Source of the DNA: Microvelia longipes
Lineage: Eukaryota > Arthropoda > Insecta > Hemiptera > Veliidae
Direction: 5' to 3'
NCBI GenBank assembly: GCA_018340805.1
Contig: JACMZG010001908.1
Location: forward strand, 42,838,634 to 42,902,633
Length of the DNA: 64,000 bases
Shown here: piece after piece, positions 21,189-32,974 of the stretch
Numbering within the stretch: position 1 is the first letter of the stretch
Layout of the letters: the number at the start of each line of letters is the position of its first letter
Translations under genes and position numbers: made by a program
The notes under the pieces: model-generated
Told to the model about the DNA's origin: nothing
Databases searched by the model: none
What the model saw: the letters and a program-made list of their open reading frames with translations, nothing else

Positions 21189-21286
21189 AGTGTGATATGA
21201 TGTACGATGCCAGTGAGATGTGTGAATCCGATACCTTATCGGATCTGACTGATTTAGTTGATGTTTACTCCTACCTCAAGAAGTAG
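21189..21286 (+). CDS. Candidate alternative terminal exon of gene 1 (acidic C-terminus, part 2)
   Basis: Acceptor tgttgcag is followed by AG that completes a Glu codon with the G left by the exon ending at 20772. It codes about 32 residues, rich in Asp/Glu/Ser/Met (C-D-M-M-Y-D-A-S-E-M-C-E-S-D and on), ending Y-S-Y-L-K-K and TAG at 21284. Spliced after gene 1 exon 7, the two exons add 61 residues and give a 391-aa short isoform in place of the 955-aa form. The nearest AATAAA I see is about 22199, with an ATTAAA nearer at about 21384. Confidence 0.5.
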
Positions 21287-21919
21287 TGAATGCAACAAGT
21301 GATTTAAAGTTATTCTTTACAAGACTGATTAATTACTATAGTTACCTCTTATCATAGGGTAAATCTTTATATTTATTTACCTAATTAAATGTTTTTTTTT
21401 TCATTTATGTTTTATCTATTAGTTTTTGACCAAGGGATCATAAGAGATCCCTGGGTTCTAATTGGATCCTGTCAATAATTCACAGTGGGAACGCACTACT
21501 ACTAACTTTTTCAAAATTAATTGCTCTAGTTGAAGTGACGTCATAAAGGTATAAGCGTTATGAGCCGTTATCTTTTACGGGTAAAGTCAAGCATTGGTAA
21601 TTGTCGGACCCTTGTCCTTTTTGTTACCCCCCCTTCACTAAATAAGTTCAATAGCTTATTTATCACTAAACTATCTGTTTTAAATTTTATAAATTTAATC
21701 TCACAATGCAGCTCTATAATTTGCTAATGAAAGAGCTTTAAATACAGTAATATTGTTTATAAGTTGGTTTAGTTTGATTTCATCAACCTTAATCAGATTT
21801 AACAAATCCCTATAATAAGCTGGAACAATTTAAAGGAAACTTATAATTTTTATAGTTCTTTTATTGCTTTTATTACCTTTATATTTTGTGATGACATAAA
21901 ATATGTAGGAAAACATCCT

Positions 21920-22631
21920 GCTGTCTATAAAAAATTGTAGAAGTTTAAGTGCTAATAACGTGTTATTGCCAAGACCAATTTTAATTAAATAAGTTTACGA
22001 TGTTAAAAAATTTAATAAAATTTTATATAATTTAAAAAATATTCTTTAAATGTATTCTTTTATTATTTTATTACTGAATTAATAAAAAAAATCAGTTTTT
22101 CAGCATCCATTTTACAATACGCAACTTAATAGCTTCACTGCTTTAACAATATTCAACTTATTTATTTAATTCAAACTTTCAAATTATTTAGATGTACAAA
22201 TAAAGATGTTTATGAGTATTTAGAAACAATAGTGCATAATAATCATGTAGAAATAAGTTTTAGTATTTTTTAGTGAAAATTCAATCTTTTTATCTTTAGC
22301 CGTTCAAAAGATATAAGTCCTCACTAAAATTGTTAATTAAGAAAAAAACCAATTAACTTTTTACTTGTGATTTGGTAAACATTTTTATTTACACAATATC
22401 TAAATGACCTGAAAAGTTGAATTAAATGGGTTGAAAATTGTTAAAGCAGTGACGTTTTGTAAAATGGATGCCGAAACACTGGCACTTTTTTTAGTTATTT
22501 GGTAAAAAAATAAATAAATTAGATGTTATAAAATTTTATTAAACCTTTTAACATTGTAACTTATTTTATTAAAATCAGTTTTGCTGTTTCAAGTTACAAG
22601 CTCATAATCTTACAAATTTTTTTATAGACAG
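21920..22631. mobile_element. Foldback element with about 250-bp arms
   Basis: It starts ctgtctataaaaaattgtag and ends with the inverted form aatttttttatagacag. Internal matches include tttcagcatccattttacaa against the inverse of ttgtaaaatggatgccgaaa, and cactgctttaacaat against attgttaaagcagtg. There is no ORF. It sits just after the candidate short-isoform stop of gene 1. Confidence 0.8.
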
Positions 22632-22849
22632 TATATTGTATATCATTTAAATAAAATTTTTGTAATTAATATTTGGACACCCATTCTTTTGTCCTTCTAA
22701 CTAACAAGAGGAAATTGATGTTTACTAATAAAACTCTTGGTTTTGATTTCTTGTTTCAAAGATTTATCTAGCACATTTTTCCTTTGGAAATTCTGTAAAA
22801 AGAAATTAGAACTTTAGGGATTAGATTAGGGGCCCCCTAAAATCTTTCC

Positions 22850-22960
22850 ACTGACAGAGGTCTGAGAACGAGCGAAGCGAGCCCGAAGCTGGGAGGATGA
22901 GTGTAGCGAATCAGATGTGATGTGGAAAAGTTCTGAGGTACCCCGTACCCACTTTTTTTA
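22850..22960 (+). repeat. Family B tail fragment
   Basis: It contains gaacgagcgaagcgagcccg, gggaggatgagtgtagcgaa and gaaaagttctgaggtacccc, the family B tail without the 5S-like module. Confidence 0.65.
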
Positions 22961-23099
22961 ATTTAAATGTATCTGATTTGTTATTTATTACTGAGTAAAT
23001 TTTGTCACCTATTTTAAGTATATTAAAAATTTATTTTAAATATAATGTAAATATGAAAATAAAATGGGGTAGTTAATCTGACATGAGGTTTCATTGCAG

Positions 23100-23156
23100 G
23101 GTCTGAAGAATGGCCTAGTAGGATTTGTAATTAGAATTATAGAAGTGATGAGAACC
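23100..23156 (+). CDS. Weak candidate exon, 19 codons
   Basis: Acceptor tttcattgcag, then GLKNGLVGFVIRIIEVMRT in phase 0, then a donor ACC|gtatgt. It would join in phase 0 to the candidate exon at 23483. The signals are good but the exon is short and no homologue is visible, so chance is possible. Confidence 0.25.
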
Positions 23157-23482
23157 GTATGTTTCCTCAATCAACTCCTTTTGCTGGCAAAACACACAAC
23201 ATTGCCACAAAGATGTTGTTAGATGCTGACTGTCTGCTTATTAATAATAATAATTATAATAATAATAAACACCCTACTACTCTTACTACCATTACAGTGT
23301 AGCGTAGATTTAAACCTTATTTTATATAAATAATTAAAATTTTAGTAGAATCTGGGTTGTATGTATGAGGCAGATGATCTACCACTGTACGGCACTCATA
23401 ATTTATTGTTAATGACAGTTTTAGTTGAGTCAGGCTTAATGTTATGTTAATCAATGTTGTTTTTTTTATTTCCTTTTTGCAG

Positions 23483-23584
23483 ATTTTTTACTATAAGACT
23501 CTATTACCTATTATGAAGAAATGGAGATGTCAAACATCGTATTTTTGCTTTTCAAAACATTTTAATTTGGTTCCCTTTAAGTAA
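23483..23584 (+). CDS. Weak candidate terminal exon, 33 codons
   Basis: A strong pyrimidine tract and acceptor (tttcctttttgcag) precede a 33-codon open frame starting I-F-Y-Y-K-T-L-L-P and ending N-L-V-P-F-K-TAA. It is in phase with the candidate exon at 23100. Together they would make about 52 basic/hydrophobic residues. Whether they belong to gene 1, to a separate gene or to nothing is open. Confidence 0.25.
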   Translation: MFYYKTLLPIMKKWRCQTSYFCFSKHFNLVPFK

Positions 23585-24536
23585 ATTTTCAAAGAAAATT
23601 CGTTATTTTAATTTTTAGTTTTTGATAATTTGTTTTTATATGTTTTAAAATTTTAAAAGTAATTTTGTTAGCTTTACTTTTTACTAAATACATATGTGTT
23701 ACAGAATAAAATAAAATGCTCAGTAGTTTGATAATTAAAATATAATTTCATTCATAAAATTAAAAAAAAACTAGTAATAATCAGAAAAAATGCTGCTTAA
23801 TCTAGTTAGTAAATCTAAAATAAGTTTTTACTTTATAATTCCAAAAATCTAGCAAGAGATTCAGGGAAAATGTGATAATTTGACTTATGAATTATTATTT
23901 ATTAATCAACCTCAGTTTGCACCTATTTTTAAGAGATTATTATTGAAACCTTATCCTTATTCTGATGCTAGCTGCCCCTCCTCTCTTGTTACTTATACCC
24001 TGACCCTACTGCAGTGATTATATAACAAAAATAGCTATAAAAATATAACAAACGGTAATAACTTCAAAACAACCATTACAAACCCCAAAAAAATATTTTT
24101 AAAATCATTGAAGTAAGAACTCGAAAACATAAAGTTATATTTATCTGTATTTAAAACAATTAGTTTTATTACCCTAGAAAATAACATACTGGAGCCAAGC
24201 AAGGCAAACCTGGTGTCATTTTTAAGGCACATATTACATTTTTAAATATTCTACTAAATTAAAAAAATGTTTCTTTTTTAATGATAAAAAATTGGTGCTT
24301 TAGCGTGTAAACTTCATGATAATTTTTATAAATTGCATATTATTATATTTTTGTTTTTACTACAAAACCAATCAAAAATATCAATTTCTATGTTACAGTT
24401 GTTTTCATTAAATTGATTTATCTTTTAATAATTTTTCCTATTTTACCAAAATATTTTAAAAATTACAATATTAATTTAAATATTTTCATTTAAATTATCC
24501 TTTTATTAATGTTAATTACATTTTTAAATGACTATT

Positions 24537-24708
24537 GTACGACACACGGCTAAAATCAGCTGACAGCATGGGAAAATAGTATTGAGTAACCAATTAGATT
24601 GGCCTGATTTGAAATTGAGGGTGTGGTTTAACATCTAGGAATAACCTTATTGGCTCCCTTGAATTATTTTCTCACGCTGTCAACTGATTTTAGCCATGTG
24701 TCATACTA
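24537..24708. mobile_element. MITE family D, copy 1
   Basis: TIR gtacgacacacggctaaaat plus cagctgacagc, inverted at the right end (gctgtcaactgattttagcc). About 170 bp. Relatives are at 59882-60088 and 62234-62410. Confidence 0.75.
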
Positions 24709-24709
24709 C

Positions 24710-27700
24710 TGTTTTAATCTAAGATGTATATTGAACTAGAAATAAACACTAATAAGTTTGAGTATCAGTTTAGGGCACAGAAGGACCAGATTCCATTTAA
24801 TTAAACAAAAGTTAAACTACTTGCACGGAACATAATTATATTAGGTAAAACTAATTGGTGCAAGAAAAAATCTATTTGTGTCTAATGGAATTATTTCACG
24901 TCAATCTGTAAATTCTAATTTACAAATTTATTTAAATAAAATCTAGTCTCTTCTTTGCCCTTGACTGATTCTCATCTAGTATTTTGGAAACTCACTCAAA
25001 TATTAATAACAATAACTTTTGTATTCCCTTGGAGAAAGTTTGAAAAAGATGCTATTAGGCGAGGTATTAACTATTATTAGGAAAAAAAATATTTACTTTG
25101 AACAAATCATGAATTTCATATCCACCCTTGTAAACAAATAAAATCAAGATAGAAAAAAAGATGTTTAGATTGATACATAACTTGTTTTTAAATTCTAACA
25201 AATAACACTACTGTATTGTATATTTCCCCAAATGTTTATCCCTTTCCCAACAAATGGGTAGATATTTGGTATGTATCTCTCGACAAAGGTTTTCTGTATT
25301 AACTCATGTTGTAATTTTTCATATTAAATCAATTTTTATTTTACTTTTTTTAAAAAATAAAATAGTAGCACTGCAAGTATTTCAATATAAATGTCTCCTG
25401 AAATAGCGATTTCGATTAAAATATTTGATAGTTTCATCAGCCTGGTTTTTGTGTCTTTAAGTGTTAGCATAAAATCTGGTCAAGTATGTATGAAGCTAAT
25501 TGGTTTATTCAGAGGAGTGTCACTAAGTTTTTTGGAATGGGTAAAATAATGTTTAAGCCAAGTAGGGAAACAAATGGGAAATCTGTCAGACATGGCATGT
25601 AGTTTATATTTTGTCCAGCAGAGAGCTGGCTCAAATTTTTCTATGGGCGTAGCCATCTTGTTTTACTCTTGTACATGCAAACAAACTATTTACGGTACTC
25701 GACATTTCTTTTTGAAATGTCTCGTTTTTTACTTTTAAAAATTTATAATTTGTGTAAGAAATATACTTGTCAGATCCAATAGAGGTTTAAGTGATTCTTT
25801 AAATACTAGGTTTCTGTAAATTACTTAGAACAAGCGCCTAATTAAATTTTTATTTGTTGTGTGCATTACTCAACTTTTATATTTTTGCAAGTGATAAGTC
25901 TTTTTCCCCTTCGAATATTAATTTTATTGGTAATGTAAGAATTATTAACCAAAAGTATAAATAATAATATTTTTGAAGATTATTATAGTAATCATATTTT
26001 TAAGTTATATTTAAGGCAATAAATTGTGGTCTATTATTTTACAAAATCTTGAAAAACATGTGATGTACCTTTACTTCACAGTATTTTTTCACCTTAGTTA
26101 AATTATTGTAACAATTATTTCACAGAATTAAATAATAAATTTTTAATTTAGCATATACGTATTAATATTCAAAAACACAAGGAAAAGTAAAACTCACCTT
26201 AAATTATAGGTGTTGCCATAAAAATTAAACACAAAAAAATAAATCCTAGGGGGCTCATACACAGTTATTATAATTTTATCAATTTTTATATTTTTGAGCC
26301 AGCTATGACCTGATCACACATTTCTGATTTTTTTACATGGGTTAGTATAGGAATTTCCCTACATGGTTTATATAATACTTTAGGATTAGGTAAATAGTTT
26401 AACTGATAATCTAACGTTCAAGACATTAGCAAATGGTAAATTGCTTATTAGGTTATTTATACTCTCTCATTTCTTCTTTCTACCATTTTCTATAATTTCA
26501 CTTTTTGTTTATACCTTATATTTTTGGATCATAAGAGTTTGAAGAAAGCAGTTCTAAGCTACTATTTTTATTTTTATGTATACTCTGTCGTATGTATATT
26601 GTTATATATGCATAGGACATAAATATATCCATACTGGTACTTCTTTGGTGATGACTACAACTCTTGCTTATGATGACTTGGTAATAAATGCATTTTTAGA
26701 ACCATAATCTAAAATATATACAGGCAAGAGATGCTAAAATACATAGGACAGAGAATACCTGCTTTTGGAATGAGGACTTTTTTTTAATTTGTTCATAATA
26801 TGAAACTTCATGCTTTTATAAAGTTTTTACTTCTACAAAAAGTTAATTTGATGCTAGTTTAACTTTTTAATTATTGTTTTAAGTTAAACTAATTTAATAG
26901 TGACACCAGGTAGCTGAAAATTAAAGTAAAAAGAAATATGACATCACAGATAATTTTTGTTTTGTTTTTAAAGGTTATGTTAGGTTACTCCCATGGATTA
27001 GGTTTTTTTCATCTTGCAAAATTCACTGTAGTCAATGTTATTCAAGTTTAACTGCTAATCTCTCATAGTTAGTAAGAGGTAAAAATACAAGTAAAACATA
27101 GTAAATAATAAGAATAATGAACAAAAAAGCTGAGATGTTAAAATGTCACCATATTAGTTATACCGTTATCACAAATTAAGTGTTATCAATGTAAAGGAGA
27201 TTCATAGCCAGTATATGTGGCGTCATGCTATAAAATTCAAAACACCTGATTTTTAATTATTAATTTATACAAATTCAATCAAATTAATTTGTTTAAAATT
27301 TTCACATAATTTCTATAAGGGTTCACAGTATTTCAATTGAAAAAACATGCTTGTCCCTCATTAGGTTATTTAGATAAAAACTAATATTACAAATGTTTTA
27401 TGGCCTAAATCAGCCTGAGCTGTGATTCATCAATATGCTATCATTATAATCATTTATTGATCGTTATATATTGCTTGTTTCATCTTTTAAAAAAGAAAAT
27501 TAACCCAGACAAATGATTCCTTTTTTTATTCCTCACTATGGTGTAGAAATACGTTGTTCATTTGTAAAAGTAAATGTTCTATGAATATTTTTATGTCCTT
27601 TTATTTGAAGACAAATCTCTGTTATAAATGTGCTTTTCAATGAGAAAATATTGTTAAATATGATAAATAATGGTCAAACTTGATGTTTTCTCAAGTATTC

Positions 27701-28540
27701 AATAATATTTTTTATTTTCTTAAAATGTATTTTTATGTACTGGTTTTAGATTAATGTATTATATGTGTATAGATGTATATATGTTTAGTTGTAAAAATAA
27801 ATTAAATCAAGTTGAACATTGAGTACTGTTTTTTTCTTTTTATAAATACTTTAAAAACTCCTTATAAGCCTTGTTTGATATTTGTTACTTTTAAGGCAGA
27901 GAATGGTGTATTAAGTTTAAAAAATAAATAAGTGTTCCCTCGTTTATTTCTAGAGGTGAAATGAATTAAAGAACATACTTCTCCTTACTATAGGTTTTTA
28001 GGGAAAGATTTGTGATCACCCTAACAGAATTGAAAAACCTGAAATTGAGATTTCATCAGAATCATTTTATGTTTTATCATTCTTTCTGTAATCTGTGTAA
28101 CCCATAACTGAAAATAAACTTTATTTCTGGTTTGCTTACTGGATAATCAACATTGTTAACCCTGCTACCCTTTTTTCTAAATTATCCAAAATTTTTAAAT
28201 AATTGTAAAAAATAGAAAAATAGGTCAAATAATCATTGGCCTAATAACTTTTAAACTTGACCCTTATAAAAACATTATATTGCTATTGTCTGCAATTTAA
28301 AAATTGTAACAGACAATATTTTTTGAAACTTAAATTAACTAATTAAAAAGCTTAGACATGTGCCTTAGAAATTTGAAATCCACATATTTTTAAATAGATA
28401 AGATACTTTTAAATGTATTAGTGAACTTGTCACTAATACTACTTGAATTGACTAATACACAACTTGAAGTAATACATGTCACAATATTTTGAACTGGCAA
28501 AATGTGTTTATATGCTAAACTTTTTATTCAAGGGAGATCA
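24710..28540. other. AT-rich non-coding stretch
   Basis: I see no convincing exon, RNA gene or element here, only AT-rich sequence with short homopolymer runs. Confidence 0.5.
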
Positions 28541-28734
28541 AAGTAATACAACCTTAAGGCTTAGGCCACCATGGCATTTTGAGGCAGAGTGAAGGGGGAG
28601 TCTGGAGTTGTAAGAAAAGGTTAAGATACCCTAGTCTTTAACTATCCACATTTATATTTTAGTTATATAAAAAAGTAATGTCTTAGCAGAAAACATCTGA
28701 AACAGAGTTTTGTTAGACCTTCTGATTTGTTTTT

Positions 28735-28853
28735 ACCATAATGTCTCTATGTATGTTTCTGTTATAATAGTTGCTCCCAGTGTTCTTCTGTTACCATATT
28801 TACTCCCAGGGCGTCTCTGTTATCCTAGTTCCCAGTGCGTTTCTGTTATTGTA
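28735..28853 (+). repeat. Minisatellite of about 27-31 bp entering the assembly gap
   Basis: At least four imperfect units of the form (gt)ttctgttaccatagttgctcccag run up to the first N. Unresolved tandem copies are the likely cause of the gap. Confidence 0.65.
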
Positions 28854-29583
28854 NNNNNNNNNNNNNNNNNNNNNNNNNNNNNNNNNNNNNNNNNNNNNNN
28901 NNNNNNNNNNNNNNNNNNNNNNNNNNNNNNNNNNNNNNNNNNNNNNNNNNNNNNNNNNNNNNNNNNNNNNNNNNNNNNNNNNNNNNNNNNNNNNNNNNNN
29001 NNNNNNNNNNNNNNNNNNNNNNNNNNNNNNNNNNNNNNNNNNNNNNNNNNNNNNNNNNNNNNNNNNNNNNNNNNNNNNNNNNNNNNNNNNNNNNNNNNNN
29101 NNNNNNNNNNNNNNNNNNNNNNNNNNNNNNNNNNNNNNNNNNNNNNNNNNNNNNNNNNNNNNNNNNNNNNNNNNNNNNNNNNNNNNNNNNNNNNNNNNNN
29201 NNNNNNNNNNNNNNNNNNNNNNNNNNNNNNNNNNNNNNNNNNNNNNNNNNNNNNNNNNNNNNNNNNNNNNNNNNNNNNNNNNNNNNNNNNNNNNNNNNNN
29301 NNNNNNNNNNNNNNNNNNNNNNNNNNNNNNNNNNNNNNNNNNNNNNNNNNNNNNNNNNNNNNNNNNNNNNNNNNNNNNNNNNNNNNNNNNNNNNNNNNNN
29401 NNNNNNNNNNNNNNNNNNNNNNNNNNNNNNNNNNNNNNNNNNNNNNNNNNNNNNNNNNNNNNNNNNNNNNNNNNNNNNNNNNNNNNNNNNNNNNNNNNNN
29501 NNNNNNNNNNNNNNNNNNNNNNNNNNNNNNNNNNNNNNNNNNNNNNNNNNNNNNNNNNNNNNNNNNNNNNNNNNNNNNNNNNN
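28854..29583. other. Assembly gap (730 N)
   Basis: Undetermined bases. Open frames across it are artefacts. Confidence 1.
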
Positions 29584-29809
29584 TGCAAATAGGGGGGAGG
29601 GGGGATTCAGCGACAAAAAGTAATGAGACGTTTAATTGCCCAGACTAAATTTTCTATTTACTAAAAAAATCAATAACTTTAATTAAAATTTAAAAGTTTT
29701 CTCCAATAAAAATATTTTATTGTCATAATAATATATTTAAAGATTTAAAAGCTTCGATTTTACTACTTTTTTAGTAAAGAATAGTTCTAGAAAGGAAACA
29801 TTTCTCCCG

Positions 29810-29975
29810 AGTCTTTTTTGTTAGCTTCTGAGGCGTCAGCCGAAGAAACTGGAGTACCTACATAAACATATATAGGTACTCGAGAGGAAACTAAATTGTT
29901 TAAACCTTGAGGCGAAGCCGGGGGAGAATTGGTTCCTGAGGTGAAACCTTGAAAACTGTTTAGTCCTGGGGGGGA
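29810..29975 (+). repeat. GAGGCGAAGCC-type repeat cluster
   Basis: Repeated variants of cttgaggcgaagccgggg and ctgaggcgtcagccg alternate with gaaact/gaaacc. Related to 3410-3600, 40488-40710 and 59361-59553. Confidence 0.45.
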
Positions 29976-30815
29976 ACTGAAGAAGTTAAATATAGCAAGT
30001 GTATTATGACTGTTTGCTTCCGAGATCCGTACTATATTACCTTTAATAAGGACGGTTTAAGCCTTGTTGAAAACTTATTGTAAACATTAATAGAAGAATT
30101 TAATATAATATGACATCGCTGTCATTACAGTCCTCCCTCATAAAAAACTGCAATCCTCTTCTCTAGCTCCTTCTATTTGCCTCAGTTGATCAGCGTGTTT
30201 TTTTCTTAATCACTTCCCGACTTTGAGAGCTCTCCTGATCTTTCCTCATTTTACTCCTTGCTTTCCATCCGTTCATCTTCTTTTCGAACCATCTATCCCC
30301 CTTTTCAAATTCTCTTGTTTTATGTCCTTTGTCCTGATATTTGTTTTGTCTCCATATTCGTTCTTAAATTGTTTCTTTATAATTAGGACGAAGGTTGTCT
30401 AGTAGTGTAGGAAAACGAACTTCATTAAGTTATGTTTTATTAAAATTATATATCTTTAGTTAATTACTTTATTTTTTATGTTTATATTATACTTGCTATT
30501 AAATAAGTACTTATAAGTATGGAATAAAATCAATTTAATTAGTTTATAATTGTTATTATATTTCTTTAATTAGTTTTTTTTTAATCAGTAATTTTCTTTT
30601 TTATTTTATTTAAACAATAAAGATATAATATAATTTATTAATTTGCTTTTATATATATATAAAAAAAGAAGATAATATATCTATAATATATATTATTATA
30701 GAGACAGAGCCCTCGCTCTAGTTGTTTTTATCACTTACTGAGGGCTCTCACTTTTAATTGAATTTTGTAAATTTAATGTAATTAAAAGAAAATTAAAGTG
30801 GAAATAAATATTTTT

Positions 30816-30852
30816 TTTTTTTTTACGCTTTAACCCGTAGGGTCATAGGAAA
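30816..30852 (-). mobile_element. 3' tail of SINE family E inserted in the gypsy element
   Basis: On the minus strand, TGACCCTACGGGTTAAAGCG is followed by a poly(A) run. The same tail ends the long SINE-like element at 49176-49940. Confidence 0.55.
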
Positions 30853-30948
30853 TAAATATTATTATTATCATTAATCCCTTGTCCAAGTGGAAATGGGACC
30901 CTCCTAGCCGTAAATGCTGTTGGTTTGGCATCTTTTTTAGAAGTATTT

Positions 30949-31212
30949 TTATTTGCAAACTCCCTTTGCAGCACCTAATTCATCTTTAAAAATTTCTTTG
31001 TATTTTGTTTTTAGTTTTTCAAATTCCTTTAATACTTTTTCGTCATTATTAATGTTTTGATCCTCATTTATTTTACATACTCGGACTTCTGAAGGTAAAT
31101 TAAGATTAAATGCTACTATCCATGGCATACCAAAAAGTGGAATATCGATAACATCTATTACAAATGTATTTAATGTTTTGGTGTTCCCGTTTAAAGTTAC
31201 ATTAACCGACAA
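30949..31212 (-). pseudogene. gypsy protease C-terminus and linker to reverse transcriptase
   Basis: An 87-codon frame with I-P-L-F-G-M-P-W-I, the usual protease end motif, then a charged helix E-F-E-K-L-K-T-K-Y-K-E-I-F that normally precedes reverse transcriptase. Upstream, in another frame at about 31320-31365, is F-D-S-G-A, the aspartic protease active site. The reading frame ends where the reverse transcriptase should begin. Confidence 0.7.
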
Positions 31213-31462
31213 TTTACCTAATACTTTTTAAATGTTTTTTCCATACCCCGAAACTTTTATCGTCGTTTCCGTTAATTTTGGATTTCTTAATTTATCCTAA
31301 AAATTTCTTTCTATAGTTGAAATTCTAGCCCCAGAATCAAATTCCATATCACAATTCCACCCGTCAATTTTAACTGTTATAACTGTCCTTGGATGTTTTC
31401 CTACTTTTATTTTACTCACATCCTCTGATTCGGTTCCATCACTCTGAAATTTTTCCACTTTT

Positions 31463-32239
31463 CTAGTTGTTCTTTTTTCTTTTCCCCCTTATTGAGGATT
31501 TTTGTTTAGTATGACTATTTTTACAAACTTTAGAAAAGTGCCCAGTGCGGTTACAGAGCCTGCACGTCACACCTCTTGCAGGACATTGAGCAATAGGATG
31601 TCGCTCATAACCACAATTCCAGCATTGTTGATTTTTACCAATCTTATAACCAAGTTCTCCCTTTTTAGAATTATTTTCAACTTTACGTATGATATTATTA
31701 CTACCATTCGTTCCTACTCCTTGTACTTCAGTTTGGGCCTTATGAATTGTATCGGCTAAATCAAGAACAGCTTTGAAAGATTCATGTACCCCTTCATTAT
31801 TCGTTCCTGCCGCCCACGGCAGGAACATTTCTATTTCTAATTTAATGTTCTGACACTCTGCCACAAACCTATCTTTAAGCCTTTCGTCTATCGTTTCTGC
31901 CGAATATTTACAAGGTTTACTCAACTCTTTCGGCCTATCAGTAAATTGAGTCAATGATTCAGATGTGTCCCTAACAGCTCTTTCAAAATGCATACGAGCA
32001 GCAAATACAGTAACTTCAAGTTGGTAAATCTTTAAGAACCCATGTTTTATTTGGTCTAACGAGCAATCATCTAATGATTTTGGAATCATATGGTTCTGTA
32101 TTGCTCTGAGGGGTGTAAGGCCTACATAAGCTAATAAAAGATCTTTTCTTGCTATTTTAAATTCGTCTTGATCACCTCCAAGTCCCTTAACCCTACATAA
32201 TCTCTTAAATTGTTCGATATATTCCTCCCATGGATTCAA
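31463..32239 (-). pseudogene. gypsy gag fragment with two zinc knuckles
   Basis: A 258-codon open frame. The first about 170 residues are a helical capsid-like region; the C-terminal part has C-W-N-C-x4-H-x4-C (CWNCGYERHPIAQC) and C-R-L-C-x4-H-x4-C (CRLCNRTGHFSKVC), typical of nucleocapsid in gypsy-like elements, followed by a basic end. In the family, gag assembles the virus-like particle. The start methionine may be internal, because homology-like sequence could continue upstream in another frame. It is part of a defective element. Confidence 0.8.
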
Positions 32240-32742
32240 TTTGTCATAACCATGAAATGAAGTGTTGAGATTTCAAACGAAATGTCATTTAATACCTCCT
32301 CATCCTCTTATTCCTGTAATATAACATTACTCCGTCTTCTAGGCATGCTTGATTTGTTACTGCGCCACTGTAATAAGGACGGTTTAAGCCTTGTTGAAAA
32401 CTATATTGTAAACATTAATAACGATTTAATATAATATGACATAGCTCTTATTACAAACACAATATGGCCAAAAGAGGTTCGGAGGTTTCTTGTTCCCAGC
32501 TTGCTAAAGCTGTTTCAACTATTACATCTAGCGTAACTTTAAACGGGTAACATTTATTTATGGACAAAATAGAAGTATAATTAAACAACAGTAGTAGGTA
32601 GAGAAGAGTATAGTTTGAATCAATTGAACTTTTCTACTATCTATTATTACTATCTATTATTATTATTATTACTATCTATTATTGGTAGCTACTGCTGAAC
32701 ATTTCTATGCTCTAGAACTCACACAGTTGTTTGTATTCGCAG

Positions 32743-32974
32743 GTTTTTACTGGGATGTAAAATAAGAAGCAATGTCCGAAGTCAGTACAAAGAAACAAGC
32801 AGTTTGGAACAGATACATTGGATATTTAATTTACATGTGTGAGAGATCAAGATTATACAACAGACTATTGACTTTAGATTGGCTGCGGAAGTTTAAATCG
32901 TTATTATTGGAGTCGGTGAGACATGGTATTCATGATGTGGAATCTCTAGTTAGTTGCATGCATCAGTATTATAA
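32743..32974 (+). CDS. Gene 2 exon 1 with short 5' UTR and start-stop uORF
   Basis: A 3' splice site at 32742 starts the exon. The 5' leader has ATG-TAA at 32755-32760, a minimal upstream ORF, 12 nt before the main ATG at 32772. The coding part ends at 32974 with donor TATTATAA|gtaggt, not at the in-frame TAG two bases further on. Splicing to 42669 recreates an AAA codon and gives Y-Y-K-L-L-K, matching Y-I-R-L-V-S at the same place in gene 1. Residues W-L-R-K-F and S-L and the closing H-Q-Y-Y align with gene 1 exon 1. Confidence 0.72.

Larger units (their letters stand above)
30043..32455 (-). mobile_element. Internally deleted gypsy-type LTR retrotransposon with very short LTRs
   Basis: Read on the minus strand: 5' LTR 32455-32369, 87 bp, bounded by TGTAATAAG and CTTATTACA; a primer-binding-site-like TGGCGCAGTAACA one base after it; a gag fragment with two zinc knuckles (32239-31463); a protease segment with FDSGA (about 31345) and FGMPWI (about 31125); a pol C-terminal remnant with K-H-A-D-Q-L-R (about 30190); a purine tract GAGGGAGGAC; and a 3' LTR 30129-30043, about 87 bp and diverged. 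Reverse transcriptase, RNase H and the integrase core are missing. Frames are broken between modules, so it cannot move by itself. It lies between the two genes, opposite to them. Confidence 0.8.

Noticed and set aside
28710..29648. Open frames of 256-312 codons on both strands
   Set aside because: They consist almost wholly of Ns in the assembly gap.
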